NCBI RefSeq assembly: GCF_042682545.1
Contig: NZ_JBHUHQ010000015.1
Strand: one strand, 5' to 3'
DNA: 64,000 nt
Source: Ornithinibacillus salinisoli
GTDB taxonomy: Bacteria; Bacillota; Bacilli; Bacillales; Amphibacillaceae
Shown here: one piece after another, positions 44,920 to 53,204 of the stretch
Layout: each line of letters begins with the position of its first letter
Position numbering within the stretch: the first letter of the stretch is position 1
The notes under the pieces: generated by a model
Seen by the model: only the letters and a program-made list of their open reading frames with translations
What the model was told of the DNA's origin: nothing
Database searches by the model: none
Program-made: the position numbers and the translations under genes

Positions 44920-46080
44920 TTATTCCTCATCAAAATATTCGATTAAACCGTCTGTAATTGCTTCGGCTACTTTGTTTTGGTAGTTTTCGGTTTGGATTAT
45001 TTCTAGATTTTCTGGATTAGTCATGAATCCTAATTCAAGTAGAACTGCAGGATTATCATTTTCTCTTAAGACGAGAAATCCAGTTTTTCGTATGCCTCGA
45101 TCGTTCATGTCTGTGCTCTTTATTAGTTTCGAGTGAATAACTTTTGCAAGATCTAAGCTCGTATTTTCATGATAATAATACGTATTAACGCCATTTACAC
45201 TGGTATCATTATAGGAATCAAAGTGGAGACTGATGTATGCATCTGTATCCTGACTATTGCTCGTGTAAATTCGTTCATCGAGTGAAATATATTTATCTTC
45301 TTCTCTCGTAAGCTGAACATTAGCACCTGCATGCTCCAAGTGTTCTGCTACTTTTTCTGCAGTAGCTAAGGTTAATGTCTTTTCCAGAAGCCCTTTACTT
45401 GTAGCGCCGGAGTCATTTCCGCCATGACCAGGGTCAATAACAATGTGATAGTCTTGCAATAATTCATCGGTTATTTCAATGGCATTCTTCGAGATTTTTT
45501 CTTCTTTCGGTTCCATTGTTTTGAATTGCTCATCTGGTTGATCGTCTGTTTGTTCATCTGGAGTATCTGCGAAAAGCGGTTTACTTCCTATAAAATCTGA
45601 TATTCGAAAATAATCTTCCATAGATTTTTGCTCAGATGAAGTGTCTGTTTCTTCCTTTTCATTATCTTCATTTTCGCTTTCATTATTATTATTTTCATTA
45701 TTGTTACCGTCTTCATTGTCGGTGTTTTTGGATGAATTTGTATCATCTTCATTCGTATTCTCTTCTGGTGGACTTTCTTCATTTTTTGGTTTTTCTTCAA
45801 TGAAAATTAAATAGCTTGCAGCAACCCATACAGGTTTGCCATCAAAAAATGTTTTTACCCAGCCATTTTCTTCCTCAAAAACTCTTAATCTGTCTCCATC
45901 TTCAAGCTGACCAATTATTTGTGATTCATGACTTGGATCTGTTCTCATGTTTAATAAGGTTATATCTACCTCAAATAGTTGCCCTGATTCCTCTGCATTA
46001 GCAATTATCGTTGGTACAAAAAAGAATATCGTTAATAAAAATCCAGTAACAAGTGAACGACTGATTATTTTTTTCATCAT
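44920..46080 (-). CDS. N-acetylmuramoyl-L-alanine amidase with SH3 domain and acidic linker
   Basis: A 386-residue exported cell-wall amidase. Signal peptide about 1-29, a bacterial SH3 domain (about 34-90; LLNMRTDPSHESQIIGQL) and a roughly 110-residue low-complexity linker rich in Asn, Glu, Asp and Ser. The Amidase_3 domain (about 210-385) has DPGHGGND, Glu in LLEKTLTL, SLHFDSY and catalytic Glu in LLELGFM. It differs from the CwlC-type gene at 1595 in being secreted and SH3-anchored. ATG at 46080 is chosen 9 bases after AAAGG. Confidence 0.87.
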   Translation of the reverse strand: MMKKIISRSLVTGFLLTIFFFVPTIIANAEESGQLFEVDITLLNMRTDPSHESQIIGQLEDGDRLRVFEEENGWVKTFFDGKPVWVAASYLIFIEEKPKNEESPPEENTNEDDTNSSKNTDNEDGNNNENNNNESENEDNEKEETDTSSEQKSMEDYFRISDFIGSKPLFADTPDEQTDDQPDEQFKTMEPKEEKISKNAIEITDELLQDYHIVIDPGHGGNDSGATSKGLLEKTLTLATAEKVAEHLEHAGANVQLTREEDKYISLDERIYTSNSQDTDAYISLHFDSYNDTSVNGVNTYYYHENTSLDLAKVIHSKLIKSTDMNDRGIRKTGFLVLRENDNPAVLLELGFMTNPENLEIIQTENYQNKVAEAITDGLIEYFDEE

Positions 46081-46174
46081 TTTCTTCAAACCTTTCTCGT
46101 AGATTAGTAGTTTAATAGAAGGATGTCCAAGGTTAATAGATTTTAAACATGAGAAAGGAATTTTTTTATGATAA

Positions 46175-46214
46175 GGTGCCTGTCACCTGTCGATTTGTGT
46201 CGGTGCCAGGCACT
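46175..46214 (+). repeat. REP palindrome, class A
   Basis: Left arm GGTGCCTGTCACC, loop TGTCGATTTGTGTC, right arm GGTGCCAGGCACT, with the GGCACC variant now in the right arm. It lies between the divergent amidase and AbrB-family genes. Confidence 0.9.
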
Positions 46215-46318
46215 AAGAGTTTTATAATCTACTTTGTTTTGTCCATTTACATTCTAGGGCTATAATAATAGAAAGAAATAATTACTAGAATGTTAGTGAC
46301 ATCAAAGGAGTCTTTTTC

Positions 46319-47377
46319 GTGCGGATGTTAAATTTATTGGAAACTTTTATAATTGCATGTCTCGGAGGTTATATTTTTTATTTGCTAGATTTTCCGTTGC
46401 CATGGGTACTTGGTGCTTTAGCATTTGTTATGCTTTGGCAAGGGTTTACGAAGCGGAAATTAGTTGTGCCAGATTCGGTTCGCAATGGTGGATTTATCGT
46501 CTTGGGCATTTATTTTGGATTGTATTTTACAAAAGAAACATTTGAGACAGTGATTCCTTATGTAATGCCATATATCGGCATGACATTTTTGTTAATTATT
46601 GTGTGTGTATTTTTAGGGGCGATCGTCTCACGGTGGATTTCGGTAGATCGAACAACGAGTGTGTTTTCATGTATTCCAGGCGGATTGTCCGAAATGGCCA
46701 TTGCTAGTGAATCAATGAAAGGTAATTCTTCCTTAGTAGTTATTTTTCAAACGATCCGGTTGATTACGGTGCTATTTATGATTCCTCCTTTTATGACGTT
46801 CCTATTCAGTGGAAGTGATGCAGGTGTTGGTAATATCGTTGTTACGGAAGCTACTGATGGAAGTTTGTGGAGGTATAGTTGGTTTGTTGTTCCGATCATA
46901 GCGGCTTTGTTCATTCGTGACAAAATCCCTGCAGGTATTATTATTGGTGCGCTTGGAATTACAGCCGTCATGAATGTAAGTCCAATTGAAATGGCTTCAA
47001 TCCCTTCTATAGTTATGAATGCAGCACAGGTTGCCGTTGGAGCGAGTCTTGGAAAGAAAATGATTTTTGAGGATCTAAAAGTAGGTGGGAAATATATTTT
47101 CCTGTACTTCGGACTATCGGTAACGATTATTTGCGTATCATTTGGTCTTGGGGCATTGCTTGCGAATATAACAACGCTAAATTATGCAACGGCTATTTTG
47201 TCCATTTCTCCAGGTGGATTTTTTGAAATGGTTTTAACTGCATATAACGTTGGAGGAGATCCTGCCGTAGTAAGCGCCCTGCAATTAGTCAGGATATTGC
47301 TAATCGTATTATGCGTACCACCAGCATTAAAATGGTGGTTCTATTTGGTGCCTGGCACCGACAAAATTCGACATTAA
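46319..47377 (+). CDS. AbrB-family membrane protein, C-terminus encoded by a REP half
   Basis: A 352-residue polytopic membrane protein of the AbrB/TIGR03082 duplication family (not the AbrB regulator). Two repeats are visible: FIIACLGGYIFYLLDFPLPWVLGALAFVM at the start and the internal IPAGIIIGALGITAVM; SCIPGGLSEMAIASESM and SISPGGFFEMVLTAYNVGGDP are the paired PGG motifs. Function is not established. The natural frame ends near KWWFYL; the final residues VPGTDKIRH and the stop are read from a REP left arm (47347-47372). GTG start 8 bases after AAAGGAG. Confidence 0.85.
   Translation: MRMLNLLETFIIACLGGYIFYLLDFPLPWVLGALAFVMLWQGFTKRKLVVPDSVRNGGFIVLGIYFGLYFTKETFETVIPYVMPYIGMTFLLIIVCVFLGAIVSRWISVDRTTSVFSCIPGGLSEMAIASESMKGNSSLVVIFQTIRLITVLFMIPPFMTFLFSGSDAGVGNIVVTEATDGSLWRYSWFVVPIIAALFIRDKIPAGIIIGALGITAVMNVSPIEMASIPSIVMNAAQVAVGASLGKKMIFEDLKVGGKYIFLYFGLSVTIICVSFGLGALLANITTLNYATAILSISPGGFFEMVLTAYNVGGDPAVVSALQLVRILLIVLCVPPALKWWFYLVPGTDKIRH
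47347..47372. repeat. Half REP (left arm), coding
   Basis: GGTGCCTGGCACCGACAAAA then TTCGAC, first of two tandem left halves. It encodes the end of the AbrB-family protein. Confidence 0.88.
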
Positions 47378-47383
47378 TCGGGT

Positions 47384-47403
47384 GGTGCCTGGCACCGACA
47401 AAA
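47384..47403. repeat. Half REP (left arm)
   Basis: GGTGCCTGGCACCGACAAAA, the second tandem left half, starting 37 bases after the first. It runs directly into the GGGGGAG ribosome site of the nuclease gene. Confidence 0.85.
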
Positions 47404-47415
47404 GGGGGAGTTGTG

Positions 47416-48720
47416 ATGGGTAGTTTGGTTTGCCCGGAGTGTGGGGCTGAGTTGATGGAGGATGTTGGGGAGTGTTTGATTGATACAAATGATGGAGGAG
47501 TAATCATGGATGCTTTTCCTGCTTACATTTGTGGAAATCATTGTGGATTTCTATTAAGAGAGGAGGCTTTACCGAGGGCGATTGCTCAACAGGATAAGGA
47601 TCGTCTTTTGTTGCTATACCCTAATATGCAAGGAAGAATTCTTGATGTACATGATTCCGTTATCTGGCCACCGATGCATGTGGATGCATTACTTGGCCGT
47701 GGCTACTGGGAGGATTACATAGGAAATCATGATGTGGAGGAGTTACTGAAGCAAGTACGTGATAGCCGGTCTGCTTTTCTTGAGCCACCGAATATCTTTC
47801 AGTTTGCAACGAGTGAACTGTCACAGGATGCATTTTTATGCTGGTTAATGTCCTGGGGTGAGGAAGCCTATAGTGATGTGGATCGATCTATTCATGAAGT
47901 GGCGGTTGCCTTTCTTGAAGAGATCTTTTTCCTACATAACACCCCAGCACCTCGAATAGAAACTGTTCATATTGAGCGCCAATTTAAGTCACTTGATATT
48001 TTAGCTGTGATTAATGGTACATATGCTATTTTAATTGAAGATAAGACGTTTACGAAAAATCATTCTAATCAGCTGGAACGGTATAAGGAAGCAGTGAGTG
48101 AGGAGTTTCCGGAATTAATTCAGTTGCCAATATACTATAAAATTGCTGATCAGAGTAATTATCGTTCCATTGAAAGTGCTGATTATGTACCGTTTAAACG
48201 TCAACAAATGCTAGCCGTTTTGAAAAAAGGAATAGATGATGGCGTTCAAAATGCTATTTTTCAAGATTATTATCATCATCTACAGCAATTAGAGGATCGC
48301 GTAAATGCGTTTAGGACGGAGCCTGTGGAAAAATGGGATGATTTTGCATGGCAGGGATTTTATCAAGAAATTCAAAAGGAAATTGATGGAGATTGGGGTT
48401 ATGTATCCAATCGTTCTGGTGGATTTTGGGGTTTTTGGTGGAGTGGTGAACATCTGGATAAATGTTACTTGCAGCTAGAACAGGATAGGTTATGTGTAAA
48501 AATACGTGTCGAGGAAGACGAAAATAAGCGAGAAGTACGGGAAGTAGCTGTGAAACGCATATTAAGTAATTCGAAAAAACATGGACTTCAATTACAGAGG
48601 CCAACTAGACTGGGAAACGGGAAAACAATGACGATCGCTGAGCGTAAAGATTATTTACGGTTAGATGAAGATGGTTTTATAGATATAGAAAGAACCGTTG
48701 CGGAGCTTAAAAGATATTAG
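47416..48720 (+). CDS. PD-(D/E)XK nuclease-superfamily protein with N-terminal zinc ribbon
   Basis: A 434-residue protein. Residues 1-45 hold a zinc-ribbon-like cysteine set (LVCPECGAE with Cys6 and Cys9; YICGNHCGF with Cys39 and Cys43). The centre carries a PD-(D/E)XK core, RQFKSLDILAVINGTYAILIEDKTFTKNHSNQL: Asp, then 13 residues on E-x-K, then a Gln-bearing helix. Such cores occur in restriction and anti-phage nucleases (PDDEXK_4-like). The C-terminal part (about 330-430) is unrecognised. No methylase, helicase or other defence partner is adjacent. ATG at 47416 has AAAGGGGGAG upstream. Confidence 0.75.
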   Translation: MGSLVCPECGAELMEDVGECLIDTNDGGVIMDAFPAYICGNHCGFLLREEALPRAIAQQDKDRLLLLYPNMQGRILDVHDSVIWPPMHVDALLGRGYWEDYIGNHDVEELLKQVRDSRSAFLEPPNIFQFATSELSQDAFLCWLMSWGEEAYSDVDRSIHEVAVAFLEEIFFLHNTPAPRIETVHIERQFKSLDILAVINGTYAILIEDKTFTKNHSNQLERYKEAVSEEFPELIQLPIYYKIADQSNYRSIESADYVPFKRQQMLAVLKKGIDDGVQNAIFQDYYHHLQQLEDRVNAFRTEPVEKWDDFAWQGFYQEIQKEIDGDWGYVSNRSGGFWGFWWSGEHLDKCYLQLEQDRLCVKIRVEEDENKREVREVAVKRILSNSKKHGLQLQRPTRLGNGKTMTIAERKDYLRLDEDGFIDIERTVAELKRY

Positions 48721-48790
48721 CTTGAACAGGTATATATCCATACATAAATCACCGTGGAATGCTGGTTCCGAGACATAAAAGTGTATTTAA

Positions 48791-48834
48791 ACTGCTGGAT
48801 TAATTTTTGATAATAATCCAGCAGTTTTTATTTT
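48791..48834 (+). terminator. Rho-independent terminator of the nuclease gene
   Basis: ACTGCTGGATTA / TAATCCAGCAGT stem with a loop of about 12 bases, then TTTTATTTT. Confidence 0.88.
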
Positions 48835-48854
48835 GTCGAATACTATGAAGTCAT

Positions 48855-48883
48855 TCGACAAAATTCGGGAGGTGACAGGCACC
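48855..48883. repeat. Half REP (right arm), class B
   Basis: TCGACAAAATTCGGGAGG then TGACAGGCACC. A TTTGTCGAA / TTCGACAAA inverted pair (48832-48863) lies on its left side. Confidence 0.85.
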
Positions 48884-48999
48884 ATTTCTGTTCATTTTTG
48901 CAAATTTGGTGGTTTACATTTTATGTACGTTGGAATCCCTTACAATATGGTTATTTTAGTTATATAATGTTGTTGTAGATTCGATTATTATTGTATTAA

Positions 49000-49015
49000 T
49001 TGTAATGCATTGCAA
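49000..49015. promoter_or_regulatory. Candidate operator upstream of the ascorbate-type PTS
   Basis: TTGTAATGCATTGCAA, a 16-base palindrome with one mismatch, 28 bases before the regulator start. It is similar in shape to a cre but with a GC rather than CG centre. Inference from symmetry only. Confidence 0.35.
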
Positions 49016-49042
49016 ATTTGAAGTTAAGAAAGGATCTTTGAT

Positions 49043-51148
49043 GTGGTATTAGATAAAAGACGCGCGTACTTGTTATCTGTCATCATGCAAGAATCCGAAC
49101 CAGTTCAGGCCAAAGTTTTATCTGAGAGTATAGGTGTTTCGCAACGTACTATTTATTACGACTTGCAACATCTTAATGATTGGTTAATAGAACAGCAGCT
49201 CGAGCCGATTCAAAATATTTATGGTAAGGGATATGATTTACCGGAGACTTCACGGTCTAATTTGAAAACACAAGGTATTCAGGTTACTGAGGAGTATGAT
49301 TATCAATTTTCTGAGATAGAAAGAAACTTTTTACTTATTGTTAAGCTATTGTCAGAAAATGCGCCATCCACGATGAAACAATTTATGGAATTAACCCAAA
49401 TGAGTCGTGGAACAGTAGTGAAGGATTTGCAAAAGGTAAAACAAAAAATGCTTAAGCATGGATTAGACTTAATTTATTCCCGCCCTAAAGGTTATCAAAT
49501 TAAAGGGGTAGAAGAAAATAAACGAAAGCTTCTTTCTGATGTACTCTCCTATACTTTTTTAAACAAGGAGTCGGAGGTATTTCGCTCTAAAGTTTATGAT
49601 CTGCTTTATCCTTATGCTGAACAAAGGAATGACACGATTCATGAACGGGAAGAAATTTTGGCCATTATTGGTGAAGCGGAAAGGGAGCTTGGTCTCTCGT
49701 TAACGGATGAAATGGTTGAAATTTTATCGATCCAGTTAATTGTTGTTATGAAGCGTGTGAATGCACAGCAATTGATTATCATCGATCCAGAAGAGAAGAA
49801 TGTCTTAAGGGAGTCAGCGTATTTTCAAGCATCCCAGTTTATTGCGGAAAAATTATTGTCACGGTTTCACGTTGAAATACCAGATGATGAAAAATGTTTT
49901 ATTACAATGCATTTGCTTGGTTCGAAAGTGCATCACGATGATTTTAGTACGTATTCCGAAAGAGAGCTTTCGGGATTGCAAAAAGTTGTGGAGAGAATGG
50001 TTACTGATTTTCAAAATAATGCTTGTGTCATATTTGATGATCGAAAGGGACTTGAAAAAAATTTAATTTCCCATATTAAACCAACGTATTATCGACTAAA
50101 GTACGGGGTTAACTATTCGAATCAGCTGACAGAAAGCATCAAAACTAATTACATTGATATCTTTCATTTTACGAGACAAGTTATTATGCATCTGGAGTAT
50201 TATGTTGGAAAATCGATTCCCGAGGATGAAATTGCCTATATCGCACTGCATTTTGGTGGTTGGTTAACGAAAGAAAAGAAACAAGTAAATGTCAACTATA
50301 GGGCGATCATTGTTTGTGAAAATGGAATTGGCACATCGAATATGCTTAAAACACAATTGGAAAGTTTAATTGCTGGTTTAGACGTTGTAACGATTCAATC
50401 TATTCGAGAGTTTAATGTAAATCGTCAAGAAGTAGACGTCATATTTTCAACCAATTTCATAATGGAAAAAGAAGTTCCGGTTATCCATGTTCCTGCCATT
50501 TTATCTAATATGGATAAAGAACGTATTCTCCAACAGGTGAATGATTTGTTTGGGCTAGAGTCCGCGGAATATGATGAGTCGAAAAATTTCATTGATATGA
50601 TCGAACAATATGCATCCATACACGACGAATTAGGGTTAAAAGCGGCACTAACTAAACTATTAAAAGAACGAATACATCAAGCGAAGGAGGTACGAAAACC
50701 ATTGCTTCATGAATTATTGACAGAAAAGACGATCCAGGTAAAAACAAGTGTGTCCGACTGGGAAGAAGCTATTCGAGAAGCAGCAGCACCATTACTTTCA
50801 GAAAAGGTAATTCGACCGGAATATGTGCAAGCAATGATTGATAATGTACATGAATTGGGGCCGTATATTGTAATCGCTCCAAATATTGCTCTTCCACATG
50901 CTCGACCGGAATCAGGTGTAGAACGACTAGGGATGAGTTTTCTCAAGTTGGATGAGCCGGTATATTTTTCCGATAAAGAAAAGCACAGGGTACAGTTAAT
51001 TATCGTATTAGCTGCAATTGATAACGAGACACATTTAAAAGCCTTATCTCAGTTAACCGAGCTATTATCCAATGAGACTAATGTTAAAAGATTGATAGAT
51101 TCGAACAAAACCGAAGAAGTTCTAGAAATCATACACCAAATAAATTAA
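49043..51148 (+). CDS. PRD-containing transcriptional activator with EIIB and EIIA domains (BglG/MtlR type)
   Basis: A 701-residue PTS-controlled regulator. Order: HTH_11 (about 5-60; LSESIGVSQRTIYYDLQHLNDWL), a second HTH (about 95-150), PRD1 (about 180-285), PRD2 (about 290-400), an EIIB-like domain (about 410-500, Cys in VCENGIGTSNML), and a C-terminal EIIA2 domain (about 555-700, His in LPHARP). It precedes the IIB and IIC genes and no separate IIA gene is present, so the fused EIIA may also serve transport. GTG start with AAAGGAT upstream; the nearby ATG runs into a stop after two codons. Confidence 0.88.
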   Translation: MVLDKRRAYLLSVIMQESEPVQAKVLSESIGVSQRTIYYDLQHLNDWLIEQQLEPIQNIYGKGYDLPETSRSNLKTQGIQVTEEYDYQFSEIERNFLLIVKLLSENAPSTMKQFMELTQMSRGTVVKDLQKVKQKMLKHGLDLIYSRPKGYQIKGVEENKRKLLSDVLSYTFLNKESEVFRSKVYDLLYPYAEQRNDTIHEREEILAIIGEAERELGLSLTDEMVEILSIQLIVVMKRVNAQQLIIIDPEEKNVLRESAYFQASQFIAEKLLSRFHVEIPDDEKCFITMHLLGSKVHHDDFSTYSERELSGLQKVVERMVTDFQNNACVIFDDRKGLEKNLISHIKPTYYRLKYGVNYSNQLTESIKTNYIDIFHFTRQVIMHLEYYVGKSIPEDEIAYIALHFGGWLTKEKKQVNVNYRAIIVCENGIGTSNMLKTQLESLIAGLDVVTIQSIREFNVNRQEVDVIFSTNFIMEKEVPVIHVPAILSNMDKERILQQVNDLFGLESAEYDESKNFIDMIEQYASIHDELGLKAALTKLLKERIHQAKEVRKPLLHELLTEKTIQVKTSVSDWEEAIREAAAPLLSEKVIRPEYVQAMIDNVHELGPYIVIAPNIALPHARPESGVERLGMSFLKLDEPVYFSDKEKHRVQLIIVLAAIDNETHLKALSQLTELLSNETNVKRLIDSNKTEEVLEIIHQIN

Positions 51149-51160
51149 GGGGGAATTACA

Positions 51161-51427
51161 ATGAAGAAAATATTAGTAGTTTGTGGAAACGGATTAGGAA
51201 GTAGCATGATTGTGGAGATGAATGTTAATGCCATTTTAAAGGATTTAGGAAAAGAAGCAGCCGTTTCTCATACGGACCTAGCATCTGCCAAAACAGAACA
51301 AGCTGACTTGTATTTGGGATCTGAAGATATTGTGCAAAGCTTGGAAGATGGGACGAAAAATGTTGTTAAATTGAAAAATTTAATGGATAAAAATGAATTA
51401 CGTGAAGCTATAGAAAGCAATGTGTAA
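51161..51427 (+). CDS. ulaB: PTS IIB component, ascorbate type (UlaB/SgaB)
   Basis: An 88-residue soluble IIB protein of the lactose/ascorbate type. The phosphocysteine is Cys8 in VVCGNGLGSSMIVEMNV. It lies between the fused regulator and the IIC gene with short spacers and a GGGGGAAT site. The real sugar may be a different acid than ascorbate, since no lactonase or decarboxylase genes follow. Confidence 0.85.
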   Translation: MKKILVVCGNGLGSSMIVEMNVNAILKDLGKEAAVSHTDLASAKTEQADLYLGSEDIVQSLEDGTKNVVKLKNLMDKNELREAIESNV

Positions 51428-51454
51428 AAAACTGAAGAAGGGAGAGAATTAAAG

Positions 51455-52819
51455 ATGGTAGATTTAATAATGAATGATATCTTAGGAACTCCAGCCATAC
51501 TCGTTGGATTGTTCGCCCTCGTTGGTTTAGTGGCACAACGAAAGAATATCGCTGATGTTGTTTCAGGGACATTAAAAACAATTATGGGATTTGTTATTTT
51601 AAATGCAGGGGCAAATGTTATTGTTCTTGCACTTGGTCAATTTTCAAGTATGTTTAATGAAGCATTTAATGTTGATGGAGTTATTCCCAACAATGAGGCG
51701 ATTGTGGCAGTAGCGCAACAAAGCTTTGGTACAGAAACAGCTATGATAATGTTATTTGGTATGATTGTAAATATATTACTTGCTAGATTTACGCCTTATA
51801 AATATATCTTTTTAACAGGTCACCATACCATGTTTATGGCTTGTATGATTGGCGTTATCTTGACGACAGGCGGAATTACTGGCGTGACATTGATTGTTGT
51901 TGGATCAATCATTTTAGGTTCATTGATGGTACTCTCTCCAGCAATGTTACAACCTTTCACTCGTAAAATTACAGGATCTGATGATTTTGCAATTGGTCAT
52001 TTTGGTTCTGTGGGTTACTTTGTTTCAGCTTTAGTTGGTAAAGCAGTAGGAAAAAATTCAAAATCAACAGAGGAATTAAAAGTACCAAAATCACTTGGAT
52101 TCCTTCGTGATACTTCTGTATCTGTTTCGTTAACAATGGCAATTCTGTTCTTTGTTGTAGCTGGTTTTGCTGGACCGGCATTTATTGAATCAGAATTAAG
52201 TGGTGGGCAAAACTTCCTTGTTTTTGCTTTCTTACAAGGTTTAACTTTTGCTGCTGGTGTATACATTATCCTATCCGGGGTTCGTATGCTACTAGGTGAA
52301 ATTGTTCCTGCATTTAAAGGGGTTGCAGATAAAATTGTTCCAAATGCAAAACCTGCATTGGACTGTCCGGCTATTTTCCCTTTTGCTGGGAACGCTGTAA
52401 TAATTGGATTCTTATTTAGTTTCATTGCTGGATTAATTAGTATGTTTTTATTGCCACTATTTGGCTTGAAAGTTATTGTCCCAGGATTAGTACCTCATTT
52501 CTTCACTGGTGCTGCAGCTGGTGTGTTTGGAAATGCTACAGGCGGACGAAGAGGTGCAGTTATCGGTTCAATGGCCAATGGGTTTTTAATTAGCTTCCTA
52601 CCTGCATTGCTATTACCTGTACTTGGAACATTAGGATTCGAAGGAACTACATTCGGAGATGCAGACTTTGGCGTTGTTGGGATTGTTCTCGGTAATCTCA
52701 TTAACCTTATCCAATCCAATCTACTATATATCGTCGTAGTGTTTGCTATCCTAATCGTGCTATATGCACTTGGATGGAAGAAAATGAGAAAAGTAGAAAA
52801 AGAAACAAAAGCAGCTTAA
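51455..52819 (+). CDS. ulaA: PTS IIC component, ascorbate type (UlaA/SgaT)
   Basis: A 454-residue IIC membrane protein of the UlaA family: about eleven helices, VAQQSFGTETAMIMLFGMIVN and LDCPAIFPFAGNAVIIGFL are typical, and FTGAAAGVFGNATGGRRGA occurs near 350. No IIA or IIB is fused. The operon ends here, followed by a class C REP with a T-run. Confidence 0.9.
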   Translation: MVDLIMNDILGTPAILVGLFALVGLVAQRKNIADVVSGTLKTIMGFVILNAGANVIVLALGQFSSMFNEAFNVDGVIPNNEAIVAVAQQSFGTETAMIMLFGMIVNILLARFTPYKYIFLTGHHTMFMACMIGVILTTGGITGVTLIVVGSIILGSLMVLSPAMLQPFTRKITGSDDFAIGHFGSVGYFVSALVGKAVGKNSKSTEELKVPKSLGFLRDTSVSVSLTMAILFFVVAGFAGPAFIESELSGGQNFLVFAFLQGLTFAAGVYIILSGVRMLLGEIVPAFKGVADKIVPNAKPALDCPAIFPFAGNAVIIGFLFSFIAGLISMFLLPLFGLKVIVPGLVPHFFTGAAAGVFGNATGGRRGAVIGSMANGFLISFLPALLLPVLGTLGFEGTTFGDADFGVVGIVLGNLINLIQSNLLYIVVVFAILIVLYALGWKKMRKVEKETKAA

Positions 52820-52828
52820 ATTTATTTA

Positions 52829-52869
52829 GGTGCCTGTTACTTGTCAATTTTTGACAAGTGGCAGGCACC
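52829..52869. repeat. REP palindrome, class C, terminator-like
   Basis: Arms GGTGCCTGTTACTTGTCAA / TTGACAAGTGGCAGGCACC, loop TTT, then TTTTTT. One T-G mismatch pair is present. It lies 9 bases after the IIC stop. Confidence 0.92.
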
Positions 52870-52879
52870 TTTTTTGGTT

Positions 52880-52899
52880 GGGGAGGGGAGAGGGGAGGG
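52880..52899 (+). other. G-quadruplex motif between two REPs
   Basis: GGGG-A-GGGG-AGA-GGGG-A-GGG: four G-runs with loops of 1, 3 and 1 bases, in a genome that is otherwise AT-rich. It links the REPs at 52829 and 52898 and overlaps the first two bases of the latter. Confidence 0.7.
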
Positions 52900-52947
52900 T
52901 GCCTGTCCCCGACATTTTCCGACAGAATGCGGGAGGTGACAGGCACC
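52898..52947. repeat. REP palindrome, class B
   Basis: A 50-base element. Left arm GGTGCCTGTCCCC, centre GACATTTTCCGACAGAATGC then GGGA, right arm GGTGACAGGCACC. One arm mismatch (C for A). Confidence 0.9.
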
Positions 52948-53067
52948 ATTACCTAGTCTATGGCGAAATAGTACTAGTGTGTTTTTGTGGTATTGTTACA
53001 TTTTGTTTGGTTGTTCTACTTGTTTCGTGTTTTAGTTTGTAAATTATTTAGGGTAATTTGTAATAAT

Positions 53068-53097
53068 TTGACTTTTATCCAACTTTTTAACTATTGA
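53068..53097 (+). promoter_or_regulatory. Possible promoter of the coiled-coil/signal peptidase operon
   Basis: TTGACT (53068-53073), an 18-base spacer, and TATTGA (53092-53097). The first start codon lies over 100 bases downstream, leaving a long leader. Weak -10 match. Confidence 0.35.
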
Positions 53098-53204
53098 ATA
53101 ATTGGTGATTTGTTCTGATTTTAAATTTAGAATTTTTTGTTAATGTAGGTACAGAGAGATAGAGAACGTAGAAATGGTCGATATTTCACAAGACGAAAGG
53201 ATCG

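Noticed and set aside
45588..45800. A lysine/methionine-rich ORF on the minus strand within the amidase linker
   Set aside because: It is a shifted frame of the acidic low-complexity linker, without a ribosome site.
47311..47415. N-terminal extension of the PD-(D/E)XK protein
   Set aside because: It overlaps the AbrB-family gene and REP halves; the ATG at 47416 has a good ribosome site and is followed directly by the Cys motif.
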